From assembly GCA_018340375.1 (NCBI GenBank), contig JAFFJZ010000001.1:35208001-35272000 (forward strand): DNA of 64,000 bases, given 5' to 3'. Each line of letters begins with the position of its first letter. Position 1 is the first letter of the stretch. Under the pieces are notes generated by a model. The model saw nothing but the letters and a program-made list of their open reading frames with translations, was not told the origin of the DNA and did not search any database. The DNA comes from Gonatopus flavifemur. Its lineage: Eukaryota; Arthropoda; Insecta; Hymenoptera; Dryinidae. A program made the position numbers and the translations under genes. Below are positions 45,007-53,750 of this stretch, piece after piece.

Positions 45007-45286
45007 CCCAGCCAGCACAAATGATCAATTCGAATTTATAAAGACTTACTAAAGACCTCTCGAATAGTTCCTGTTCTGCTAATCAATATGTATTCATTAT
45101 GAATATTTTGAATTCAAAATGAAAACGTATTGAATGCTCGCAGAATTCATCATGAAATCTCGATATGAATTCTTTCTGAAAATTAAGTTGTTCGTGAGAG
45201 TTCATTTTGAATCCAAAATATTCATAATGAATACATATTGATTAGCATAACGGGAGCTCTTTGCAGGAACTCCCGTGCTGTATGGG
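45007..45286. mobile_element. MITE with CCCAGCCAGCACA end, copy 2
   Basis: Inverted relative of 28093-28373: left CCCAGCCAGCACA, right CGTGCTGTATGGG, with CGGGAGCTCTTTGCAGGAAC and inner arms AATATGTATTCATTATGAAT and TTTTGAATTCAAAATGAA with complements. Confidence 0.75.
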
Positions 45287-45289
45287 ATG

Positions 45290-46530
45290 TGATTAGAGAA
45301 ATTCGTTTCAATGAACGATTCAAACTGCAATGACACAATTCCTTGAAATAAATCAGGGTATAGCGTTGAGTATAAAGTGGCGAATGGAGAAAAAAAAGTT
45401 CGCAGTGAAATTTGGTTCCACGAAATTAAGAATCTGATTTCGGGTAAGAAATTCTAATAATGAGCAGAAAAATGTATTTGCCTACAGAAACGATCACGTG
45501 AATTTTGTTACCATATAAAATTCTACAGTAGCGATATATAATGTGATCTACTTTTATAATTGACGACACGCAATATATACCGGCGAATGCCTAAAAATTA
45601 TGGGCCATCGCTCAGTCACACCTCAACGAATGTATCAACTATCCATATTGATTTCCTTGCGGTATTATTATCTGTCCGTAATAATGCGATGAGGCATTTT
45701 ATAATTCAAATGCACGTATCGTAACGGAAACATAATTAAATGATACAATAAATTGTGTAAGATTATCATCATAATCGTACATCATCTTTTGCAATTATCT
45801 GTTCAAAAACTAATGACCAATACATGTTTAACATAATGATGAATTTCAATCAACGTGATTTCCAGTCCGCTGATTACAATTTTGATGTATCCTGATGGAT
45901 GAAACCCCAGTAAGCGGGATAAAATTTCTGAATTGTTACTAATATTATTGTAGTCATTCATTAAAAAATGATGATACGCGCCTGCACATGCCGGAGTAAT
46001 ATTATTGATCAATGATCAATGCCATATGCTTTTGTCGCATTCGACAAATACTTGAATGATGCATGATTTTTTTACCTGGACCTTGTTATTTCCAAAAGCT
46101 TCACACACTAACGATTGTATTGAAAGATAAACGGAAATTTGTATACTTTCTATGAAGCATATTAATTAGATGTTCTTCGTTCAACGATCCACTGCTGTGT
46201 ACAATGCTCACATGTCACATGTAATCACAAATCATGATTTGACGAGGAAACAAATACACTTGACAAATCAAGAGATGCGGACATAATTGCGTTACAGATG
46301 TAATTTCCACATGAATGTGTTTGGATGTTGAGAATAAAATTAATAAGATCCGGCATGAATAAAATGAGTATTGTTATTATCGCGAATTAAAAAATCTATG
46401 TGAACTCGTGTGTAGTTTGATAACGATATGTTCGAAACAAAAAATCTATTGTAAACTTTTAAAATCCAGTCATATTGTACACTGAAGAATACCATAAAAA
46501 TATTCTAATACATTCTTACTGTTATTACTG
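45290..46530. other. AT-rich unique stretch, no gene seen
   Basis: No domain-bearing frame, RNA gene or terminal repeat was recognised. Confidence 0.35.
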
Positions 46531-46533
46531 CTT

Positions 46534-46957
46534 TCTAAATTCCTTGGGGTGAAAAATTCACTTCTGAAAAGTGAAAATACTGCAAGTTCAGGAAGAGTGA
46601 TATTCCACTCCTAAAAAGGGACTTGCTCCTCCATAAGAGAGAATTCTCACTCCAACAGAATGGAGGTTCAACTCGGTTTGAAGAGTGACATTTCACCTTT
46701 TTATAAGAGTGAGATCCTCACTCGAAGAGAGTGAAAATTCACTCTTATGGAGTGAAAACTCACTTTATAGGAGTGGAATCTCACTCCCAGACAGCACAAC
46801 GTGCTACTGGAACGTTTGTGAAAGGTTTATAGAACGTTGGGGAGGTTTTCCGAACGTTCAGAAAACGTCCCAGAGACACGTTTTGCTGTTAGGGCTCTTG
46901 TTGGACTTGGAGTATTTTCACTCTTTGGGAGTGGATTTTCACTCCAAGAAATTTAGA
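46534..46957. mobile_element. GAGTGA/TCACTC minisatellite element
   Basis: The ends TCTAAATTCCTTGGGGTGAA and TTCACTCCAAGAAATTTAGA are inverted repeats. Between them about a dozen short units GAGTGAAAATTCACTC and variants follow one another. Each unit is itself a palindrome. A 109-bp MITE (46786-46894) interrupts the ladder. Confidence 0.75.
46786..46894. mobile_element. 109-bp MITE with CCCAGACAGCACAACGTG end, copy 1
   Basis: CCCAGACAGCACAACGTG opens and TTGCTGTTAGGG closes the element. It matches 52049-52157 at the same length (109 bp): GGAACGTTTRTGRAAGGTTT, ATAGAACGT, GAACGTTCAGAAAACGTCCC. Confidence 0.85.
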
Positions 46958-47235
46958 GAGTAGAAAGATCAAAAGTTTTCAACACGAAATCAGAGGAATT
47001 GTGTTCAATGCTCGCAATTTCTTCGTACCTATACAGTACAACATGTTTTGCAATATCGTTACGACATTCCCAACTAGGGATAGGCGAAGTTTGCAAACAT
47101 CGATGTTTTTATATCTAATTTTAATCGAATTTTATACAATATCAATATAAACTGGATATTTATTGTATGTGAAACATCCATGTTTGGAAACAACTGTTGT
47201 AATATTCCGAAATATTACTGGGGAATTTTATCCTT

Positions 47236-47420
47236 TAAGGAAATACTAGCGCCGGGACATTAGCCAAATTTTTTGTGTAAGATTTCTCCAAATTCTATAC
47301 AGAATTTCTACAGATATGCAAGAAATGCTGTACAGAGCGATATTTTGAAAGTGTTCAAGTGTTTTGGAGAAATCTTACACAAAAAATTTGGCTAATGGCC
47401 CGGCGCTAGTATCACCTTAA
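47236..47420. mobile_element. Core-sharing fold-back element, arm type 3
   Basis: AAGGAAATACTAGCGCCGGG pairs with CCCGGCGCTAGTATCACCTT. The arms AGCCAAATTTTTTGTGTAAG and ATTTCTCCA pair perfectly with their partners. The core GTACAGAGCGATATTTT (47330-47346) is kept on the right arm; the left arm has lost most of it. TTAA lies just outside or at both ends (47234-47237 region and 47416-47419). Confidence 0.75.
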
Positions 47421-47762
47421 GGGTACCATGATAGAGAAACCAGATCAAACCCGGACGAAACTTTCCAGGGTTTCATCCAGGTGCATCTGAGCACAGATAC
47501 TTCGAGAAAAAAAGATGAGGTCCAAGGAGATCTATTTAGATCTCTTGAGATCTAAATTTCCGCAGAGATCTCTACAAATCTCTTGATGTCTACTTAGATC
47601 TACAGATTTCAAATTTAGAAGATATTCAAAAGATCTGTAGAGATTTTAAGAGATGTCTTTGGATCTCCGTAGATCATTTTCGCTTTCTTTCAAAATTGAA
47701 ATCTTTAGATCTGAGTAGATATTAAGAGATTCCTATATAGAGAAAAGTTTATATTGACGATT

Positions 47763-48265
47763 CCCGAAGAGAACATGAAGCTTCAGCGAACGTTCAGATC
47801 AAATGTGTATAGATCGGGCCGAAGGTTCATTAGAACTAACTTTTAGATTCTCAAACGTTTGACAAAGGTTCTACGGATGTTGGAATGTCCGCCTCGAAAT
47901 ACGTTCAGGAAACATAGATGGAACGTTTGCTGAAGGTTCATCGAAGGTTTGACGAAGCTTCACAAAAATATCTATACTTATATCAATTTTGATTAATTTA
48001 TATGAAAAATGAATTAAATAATCGACACAAATTATTATAAATTAATCCAAGTACAGATATTTTTGTGAAGCTTCCTCAAACCTTCGATGAACCTTCAATG
48101 AACGTTACACCTAGGTTTCCTGAAAGTATTTTGAGGCGGACATTTCAACGTTCGTAGTACCTTTGACAAACGTTTGTGAATCTAAAAGTTAGCTTTCATG
48201 AACCTTCGATCCGATCCATACAGATCTAATCTGAAAGTTCACTGAAGCTTCATGTTCTCTTCGGG
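47763..48265. mobile_element. AACGTTC fold-back, copy 2 (complete)
   Basis: CCCGAAGAGAACATGAAGCT pairs with AGCTTCATGTTCTCTTCGGG. The arms of about 200 bp pair over AACTAACTTTTAGATTC, CTCAAACGTTTGACAAAGG, GTCCGCCTCGAAATAC and AAACATAGATGGAACGTT, with their complements. The family is also present at 22088-22466 and 51184-51611; a stub is at 49175-49215. Confidence 0.85.
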
Positions 48266-48453
48266 TTATTAGACACAGTATCGTACCCGTGGGATATATC
48301 CCGAATATATACCGAATTATGACGATAGGGACTATACCTCTGTATCTTTTTATTACTCCGCATATCGACTTCAAGAAGAGTTGTGGTAATCTGTCGCATA
48401 CTCATGGTTCTTTCCGCCACAATGAAGTATATCCCACGGCTAAGATATGAATA

Positions 48454-48670
48454 TCCCAGATAGAAAAATGTCTCAATAATGCCATCATAATGGTAACATG
48501 CATGCCAAGAAATGTTCGCATCATGGTACCAAGGTGTTTCCGCATAAAGCATTGTTATATAACATAATGTTTACATTTTATGCATCATCGCAAGCTGAGC
48601 GGAGTTTATGATAGGACGTTTACGGCACGTTATGTTACAAAGAATTTAGAGCACGTTTCTCTATCTGGGA
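48454..48670. mobile_element. MITE with CCCAGATAG ends, copy 2 (TA flanks)
   Basis: TCCCAGATAG...CTATCTGGGA with TA outside at 48452-48453 and 48671-48672. It is the inverted copy of 11888-12134, described there. Confidence 0.8.
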
Positions 48671-48800
48671 TATATTAATTTCTAATACAAAATTTTCTCC
48701 GTGTAGATATTCTTTGTCAAAATTTAGATCTCAAGAGATCTACATATATCTCAAAAGATCTAATCTTTTTCTCTCGGGACAGGTTTTGCGATAATTCTGC

Positions 48801-49060
48801 AACAGATATCTTGAAAAATACCATAATTTATGGATTTTCAGCGCTGGTCTGACCCAAGTCGGAATATTCACTTGCATAAAACTCTAAAAGTACCATAATT
48901 TCTTGGACTTTTTGAAATAAGTATGGTACCTTCCGTATAAAAGTTCAAGAGATTATGGTACTTTTAGAGGTTTTTTCAGGTAAATATTTAGACTCGGTCA
49001 GACCAGCGCAGAAAATCCATAAATTATGGTACTTTTTAAGATACCTTTTTCTCCGTGCAG
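48801..49060. mobile_element. ACCATAATTTATGGATTTTC fold-back
   Basis: Arms of about 110 bp pair nearly perfectly: ACCATAATTTATGGATTTTC, GCGCTGGTCTGACC and TCTAAAAGTACCATAATTTC with complements. The right end reads GGTATC...TTTTTCTCCGTGCA, i.e. a TGCACGGAGAAAAA terminus as in the ACACGGAGAAAAA group. Confidence 0.75.
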
Positions 49061-49276
49061 GTTTTGGGACTAAATATTGTTTGGAATCCCAAATGATACC
49101 CGAACAAGAAACTGAATGAGTCCTATCCAAATTTCATATCGGATTCCGAAAAATATCCAGTACACATGTTCTTGAAGTTGAGATTAAATCTGTATAGATG
49201 GAGTTCATGAGAACTAACTTCCCAAGTAACACAAGAACTTCTCAAATATGCTATGATGATACAGTGAATGTAAAAA

Positions 49277-49566
49277 CCCGGCATTGAACCGATTGATTCC
49301 CATTGATTCCGATGCAGAAAACCGATTCAAACCCATTCAAAATTGATTCTCAATGGGTTTGAATCAGTTTTCTGCATCGGAATCAATGGGAATCAATCGG
49401 TTCAATGAGATTCTTTGAGCAGGGAAGAATGTGCAAATGAAACTACCATGAATTGAGAATCAATTTTGAATGGGTTTGAATCGGTTTTCTGCATCGGAAT
49501 CAATGAAAATCAATCGGCTCAATGAGATTCTTTGAGCAGGGAAGAATGTGCAAATGAAACTACCCT
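49277..49566. mobile_element. Fold-back related to 10940-11102, with a tandem duplication
   Basis: Positions 49277-49433 form a palindrome (GAACCGATTGATTCCCATTG / CAATGGGAATCAATCGGTTC; end GAGCAGGG). About 108 bp of its right arm plus flank (to AATGAAACTACC) is repeated directly at 49455-49565 with several changes. Confidence 0.75.
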
Positions 49567-49901
49567 GGTGAAAGGGAAACGTGCCATGAAGAGTAACGGG
49601 AGCGTAAGAATGTTTCAGATGACTTTTCTAACACTTCTTACATGCTTCCTATCCACTCTCCGATTACGCTGTCATGCGTAAAGCCGGTTTCTATGAAATT
49701 GGCGTTTCTTCCGATACGCTTCACACACTTTGAATATACGTTCGAACTACTCCTAATGTGCCACTTGATGCTTGGTGTACGCTTAAATTCACGTTCCAAA
49801 TACTTTCCAACTACGTTCCTGACACGCTTCCCTTTCACCATTATATTTTGGATGAATTCAAACGAATGATCAGTCCCCCATGAGCAAATATACGTTTGTT
49901 A

Positions 49902-50381
49902 CCCAAACAGCACATAAGAATCTCAAATGAATTTTGGAAAAAAACTCTTGAAAAACTCTTTTAGAATACAAAGTGTTCTAATAGAGTTTGGAAATGAGTT
50001 CAATTCGACAGACATTTGCGCCTACATAGCAAAAAAAGAATCCTTAAAATGTCAGTGAAATAGGACTCCTAGGGAATGCATTTCGAGCTATGTAGCTCTT
50101 ATTGGATTCTCCAAGAACTCTATTTCACTGACATTTCGAGAATTCTTTTTTGAATTCGTAAATAATTCAAAAAGGATGATTTTACCCAAATTTCGCTCTC
50201 TGGGACGAGTTCCGTTAAAATTCTATGAGAATTCTTTGAAAATTTCAACGGAACTCGCAAATGTCTGACAAATCGAATTCTTCTCAGACTGTTTAAGAAC
50301 ACTTTGTATTCTTTCTTTTAAAGAGTTCTTCAAGAGTTCTTTTTTTCAGAATTCATTTGAGATTCTTAGGTGTTGTCTGGG
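49902..50381. mobile_element. MITE CCCAAACAGCACA, copy 1 with inner insertion
   Basis: CCCAAACAGCACATAAGAAT and ATTCTTAGGTGTTGTCTGGG are the ends; arms AAAAAACTCTTGAAAAACTC and AGAATACAAAGTGTTCTAA have complements on the right. Compared with 50658-50940 it holds an extra 180-190 bp (about 50021-50205), itself palindromic around ATGTCAGTGAAATAG / CTATTTCACTGACAT. Confidence 0.75.
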
Positions 50382-50657
50382 CTTATTAGCTTGGAATTTC
50401 ACTTTTGGAAAAAGAATTTGTGTTGGTTGGATCGATAAGAAAATTGGTCTTGAGGGTGTGAGTTTCTGTTTCAATAATTTCTACCCCTTCTACCGTTATG
50501 TTCCTTCCTGATACTCTTTGGTAGCAAGTGTCCGAAATAGCATGCACCCGAAAGACAATGATTTGTGCATCCGAGGATAATTTCTAGAAGTTCCTAGCCT
50601 TCTCCAAATGGCCACAAACTTTACCGCTTTCGTTTAAATAGCCTTACGGGCACTTTT

Positions 50658-50940
50658 CAGATAGCACACAAGAACCTCAAATGAATCCTGGAAAAAAACT
50701 CTTGAAGAACTCTTTTAGGATACAAAGTGTTTCAAAAGAGTTTCAAAAAAATTCAATTCGTCAGGCATTTGCGGGTTCCGTGAAAATTTCATGAGACTTC
50801 TTTGAGAATTTCAACTGAACTCGCAAATATCTGACGGATCGAATTCTTTTCAAACTCTTTATGAACACTTTGTATTCTGAAAAAGTTCTTCGAGAGTTCT
50901 TTTTGTAGAATTCATTTGGGATTCTTGTGGTCTGTCTGGG
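50658..50940. mobile_element. MITE CAGATAGCACACA, copy 2
   Basis: CAGATAGCACACAAGAACCT and TTGTGGTCTGTCTGGG are the ends. The arms of about 130 bp match 49902-50381. The third, shorter copy is at 52971-53214. Confidence 0.75.
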
Positions 50941-51183
50941 TTGCTACCTTATCTGAAATTAATATACCACGACATCTCCTTCAAGCCTTACCAATCAAGT
51001 TATGAAAAATCTCATTGGATAGTGTTGAAATTTGTGTTGGAACCCGCAGTTCCTCAATTCAATATTTGTTGAAATTACCCCCAGTTTACCCTGACGTTGG
51101 TTTCCACTTTTCCTCTATCAACTTCACCCCCAATGGGAACAATGAGTCAAAATCATGTCAACATTTTCGCCAAAGTGATCATT

Positions 51184-51611
51184 TCCCGAAGGGAACATGA
51201 AGCTCCGACGAACGTTCAGAATAGATCATGATAGATCAGACTGAAGCTCCGTTGGAGCTCAAGTTTAGATTCGGAAACGTTCGACGAAGGTCCGATGAAC
51301 GTTGAAATGTCCGCTTGAAAATAGCTTGAATGAAGGTTCATAGAACGTTTATTAAAGATTCTACGAAGATTCATTCAACCTTCAGTTTTTTATGTTTCAG
51401 ACGGAATTACAATCATAGTTAGAAATGCCTCAATCTTTCATTTTTTCGTGGAAAAATATACTTTGAAAAAAACTTTGATCGAAAAACATTTCAACGTTCA
51501 TCGGACCTTCGTCGAACGTTTACGAATCTAAACTTGAGCTCCAACAGAGCTTCAGTCTGATCTATCATGATCTATTCTGAACATTTGTCGGAGCTTCATG
51601 TTCCCTTCGGG
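51184..51611. mobile_element. AACGTTC fold-back, copy 3
   Basis: CCCGAAGGGAACATGAAGCT pairs with AGCTTCATGTTCCCTTCGGG. Arms include CGACGAACGTTCAGAATAGA and TTTAGATTCGGAAACGTTCG with complements. The central loop differs from the other copies. Confidence 0.85.
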
Positions 51612-51614
51612 TTG

Positions 51615-52045
51615 TTTAATAAAATTTTCAGGAAATGTTGAGAGAAAAAATGGGCTAGGTGAGGCCCCATTTTGCACGATGCCCTATAATCGGGCCTTAT
51701 TTGACCCGTTTTTTATCTCAAAAGTTTCTTTAAAACTTTGGCAAGAATTTTGACGGGATTTTGACGCAATTTTGACTTATTGTTCTCGTTGGGACCCCCA
51801 TGGAAGACTCCCTAAATATTCTATAGCTTAGTCTTGTCAGCAACATACTGGATGCTCCCGATTGCAGGCATTCATAGCCCCTGAAGCTTGCCCTGTTACA
51901 AATAATCTATAAAATCTCATTGACGAATGGAAAAATGAAATGAAATTCAATGATATTCAATGAGAAATTTCACCATTCGTAATAGGATTTGATAGGATAT
52001 TTCTACCTGGGTGGAGAATGGATTCCCATCGGATAATTCATAGCC
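51615..52045. other. Non-coding, repeat fragments only
   Basis: Contains TACTGGATGCTCCCGATTGC (compare AATGCTTCCGATTG at 52345 and 52453) and a short palindrome AATCCTATTACGAATGG / TTGACGAATGG region near 51920-51985. No gene. Confidence 0.35.
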
Positions 52046-52048
52046 CCT

Positions 52049-52157
52049 CCCAGACAGCACAACGTGCCACCGGAACGTTTATGGAAGGTTTATAGAACGT
52101 AGGAGAGGTTTTCTGAACGTTCAGAAAACGTCCCAGACACACATTGTGCTGTTAGGG
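52049..52157. mobile_element. 109-bp MITE with CCCAGACAGCACAACGTG end, copy 2
   Basis: Same size and order as 46786-46894, with about 90 percent agreement by eye. The right end reads TGTGCTGTTAGGG. Confidence 0.85.
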
Positions 52158-52339
52158 CTGGGACCAAGAGCTTTTGCAATTAGAAGTATCCACTATTGTA
52201 CTGCGGTGTTTTCTTCTCTTTTGGACATACATTATTTCATATTTCTGTCTCAATTGGAAGGATGAGTTTGTCTTCTTTCAACATATAACTCTCAACTATC
52301 TCTTTCTGACGGTGAAGATTCTAAAGAGTGCAATAGTAC

Positions 52340-52759
52340 ATACCATAGTATATATTAGGTGCTTCCGATTGCGAGAGCTTTTGGCCCCAGGGGCCATGAT
52401 CCAGCCAATGGGAAACCAGTATTCTAGCCCTAGGGGCTAGCCCCTGTCTACAATCGGAAGCATTCAGTATACCATAGTACCGAATGCTGGTAACAGCGCA
52501 ATGTCCTGAATAGCTCGAATATTCGCCGATTGATCAAGTTATAGTAATTTACTAGGAACTTCTTAGAAGTTGACCAATCGGTGAATTTTGGGTTACTGTT
52601 CTTTCGGGACATTGCACCGTTACCCCAAATGCTCATAACACTGGATTTCTCTTATTGCTTAATAACTAGTCATTTATAGTAAAGTTACTGAAAGGTTCTA
52701 GTTTTTTACCAATAAGGAAAATTTCGATATTATGAGCATTCGGTATTATGGTATACTAC
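52340..52759. mobile_element. Set of nested short palindromes
   Basis: TAGGTGCTTCCGATTG / CAATCGGAAGCATTCA (52353-52470) encloses a GGGGCC-rich centre. GTATACCATAGTACCGAATG (52470-52490) pairs with CATTCGGTATTATGGTATAC (52738-52757) and encloses a further palindrome with GGTAACAGCGCAATGTCC / GGGACATTGCACCGTTACC (52490-52625). At least two elements are interleaved; exact borders are uncertain. Confidence 0.55.
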
Positions 52760-52766
52760 CGTTTTC

Positions 52767-52951
52767 GGTAGCCACCAGTAAACCCGACACACCAATGGCC
52801 CGAAGGTCACTTGACCCGAAAATCCGAAATTTGAGATTAATTTTCAATGCATCATTAGTGCTAGATGAATATGAAAAACCTTCTTTACTTTCGGATTTTC
52901 GGGTCAAGTGACCTTTGGGCCATTGGTGTGTCGGGTTTACTGGTGGCTACC
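52767..52951. mobile_element. hAT-like MITE with 8-bp duplication CCGTTTTC
   Basis: CCGTTTTC at 52759-52766 and 52952-52959 flanks 63-bp arms that pair with a single mismatch: GGTAGCCACCAGTAAACCCG at the outside, TCACTTGACCCGAAAATCCG inside, and their complements. Total 185 bp. The near-identity of the arms points to recent insertion. Confidence 0.9.
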
Positions 52952-52970
52952 CCGTTTTCACATCCGAATT

Positions 52971-53214
52971 GCACAAATGAATTCTGGAAAAAGAACTCTT
53001 CAAGAACTCTTTTAGAATACAAAAAAGGATTCGGTCCATCAGACATTTGCAAATTCCGTTGAAATTCTCAAAGGAATCTTATAGAATTTTAAGAGAACTT
53101 GTAAAAGTCTGAAAAATCAAATTCCTTTTCAACTCTTCAAGAATTCTTTTTACTCTAAAAGAGTTCTCAAAGAGTTCTTCTTTCAAAATTCATTTGGGAT
53201 TCTTATGCTGTCTG
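52971..53214. mobile_element. MITE GCACAAATGAATTC, copy 3
   Basis: Shares GAATTCTGGAAAAAGAACTC, AAGAACTCTTTTAGAATAC and the closing GGGATTCTTATGCTGTCTG with the copies at 49902 and 50658. The left CCCAGA end is lost. It lies against the right flank of 52767-52951. Confidence 0.65.
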
Positions 53215-53396
53215 AACAGGGATTGGTCAACTTAATTCATGAAGGAGTACAACTTTTGATGAGTTTGAGAATGATAAAACAAACAACCAATGACACATGA
53301 TGATTCAGTGGAATTAACCATTCAGAACTTAAAATGTCCAAACTCATCGAAAGTATCTCTTCCCCTTCACAGATAAAATTGACCGACTGTTTAAGA

Positions 53397-53514
53397 TGTA
53401 ATTTCATGGGGCGTCGAGCATCAAGCGTCAACATTAGAAGGAAAGAGAAGAACTGTGTGACCTCTCTTTCTTTCTAATGTTGACGCTCGATGCTCGACGC
53501 CCCATGAAATTACA
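53397..53514. repeat. Near-perfect hairpin upstream of the SSADH gene
   Basis: TGTAATTTCATGGGGCGTCG...AACATTAGAAGGAAAGAGA (53397-53448) pairs with TCTCTTTC...TGACGCTCGATGCTCGACGC...CCATGAAATTACA (53462-53514). The arms are about 53 bp with very few mismatches around a 13-bp loop. It ends 237 bp before the SSADH ATG. It could be a young MITE or, if transcribed, a long hairpin RNA; no target duplication was found. Confidence 0.75.
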
Positions 53515-53642
53515 GCTTTATACTTTTGGTTCCCCTAAATTCTCTTACTTTATCATTGCGTGCGGGTATTTAATCCCCTCTTCGCACGATAATCTTATTC
53601 CGGGTTGAATTCAATTGCCATTGGTATTGCAAAGTTCCAATT

Positions 53643-53733
53643 TATAAAACTCTGAAAGTCATCTCCCACGTACAAGTTCATTTATTTTAATTGTTTTCTT
53701 TTTGTTTGTAACAATAATCAACAACTGTCAGTC
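53643..53733 (+). promoter_or_regulatory. Possible core promoter of the SSADH gene
   Basis: A TATA-like TATAAAA (53643-53649) and an insect initiator-like TCAGTC (53728-53733) lie before the ATG at 53751, but their spacing (about 85 bp) is too wide for one TATA-Inr promoter. Either could serve alone. Weak support. Confidence 0.25.
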
Positions 53734-53750
53734 CTATCATCACCATCATC

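Larger units (their letters stand above)
47501..48778. mobile_element. AGATCT-rich element, copy 2, split by nested insertions
   Basis: TTCGAGAAAAAAAGATGAG and AATCTTTTTCTCTCGGG are the ends. AGATCT ladders occupy 47525-47745 and 48715-48765. In between lie the AACGTTC fold-back 47763-48265, a block with CGTGGGATATATCCCG and TATATCCCACG (48298-48440), and the MITE 48454-48670. Confidence 0.7.

Noticed and set aside
3402..53214. CRISPR array
   Set aside because: Repeats are long, dispersed inverted arms without regular spacing, in a eukaryotic genome with spliced genes.
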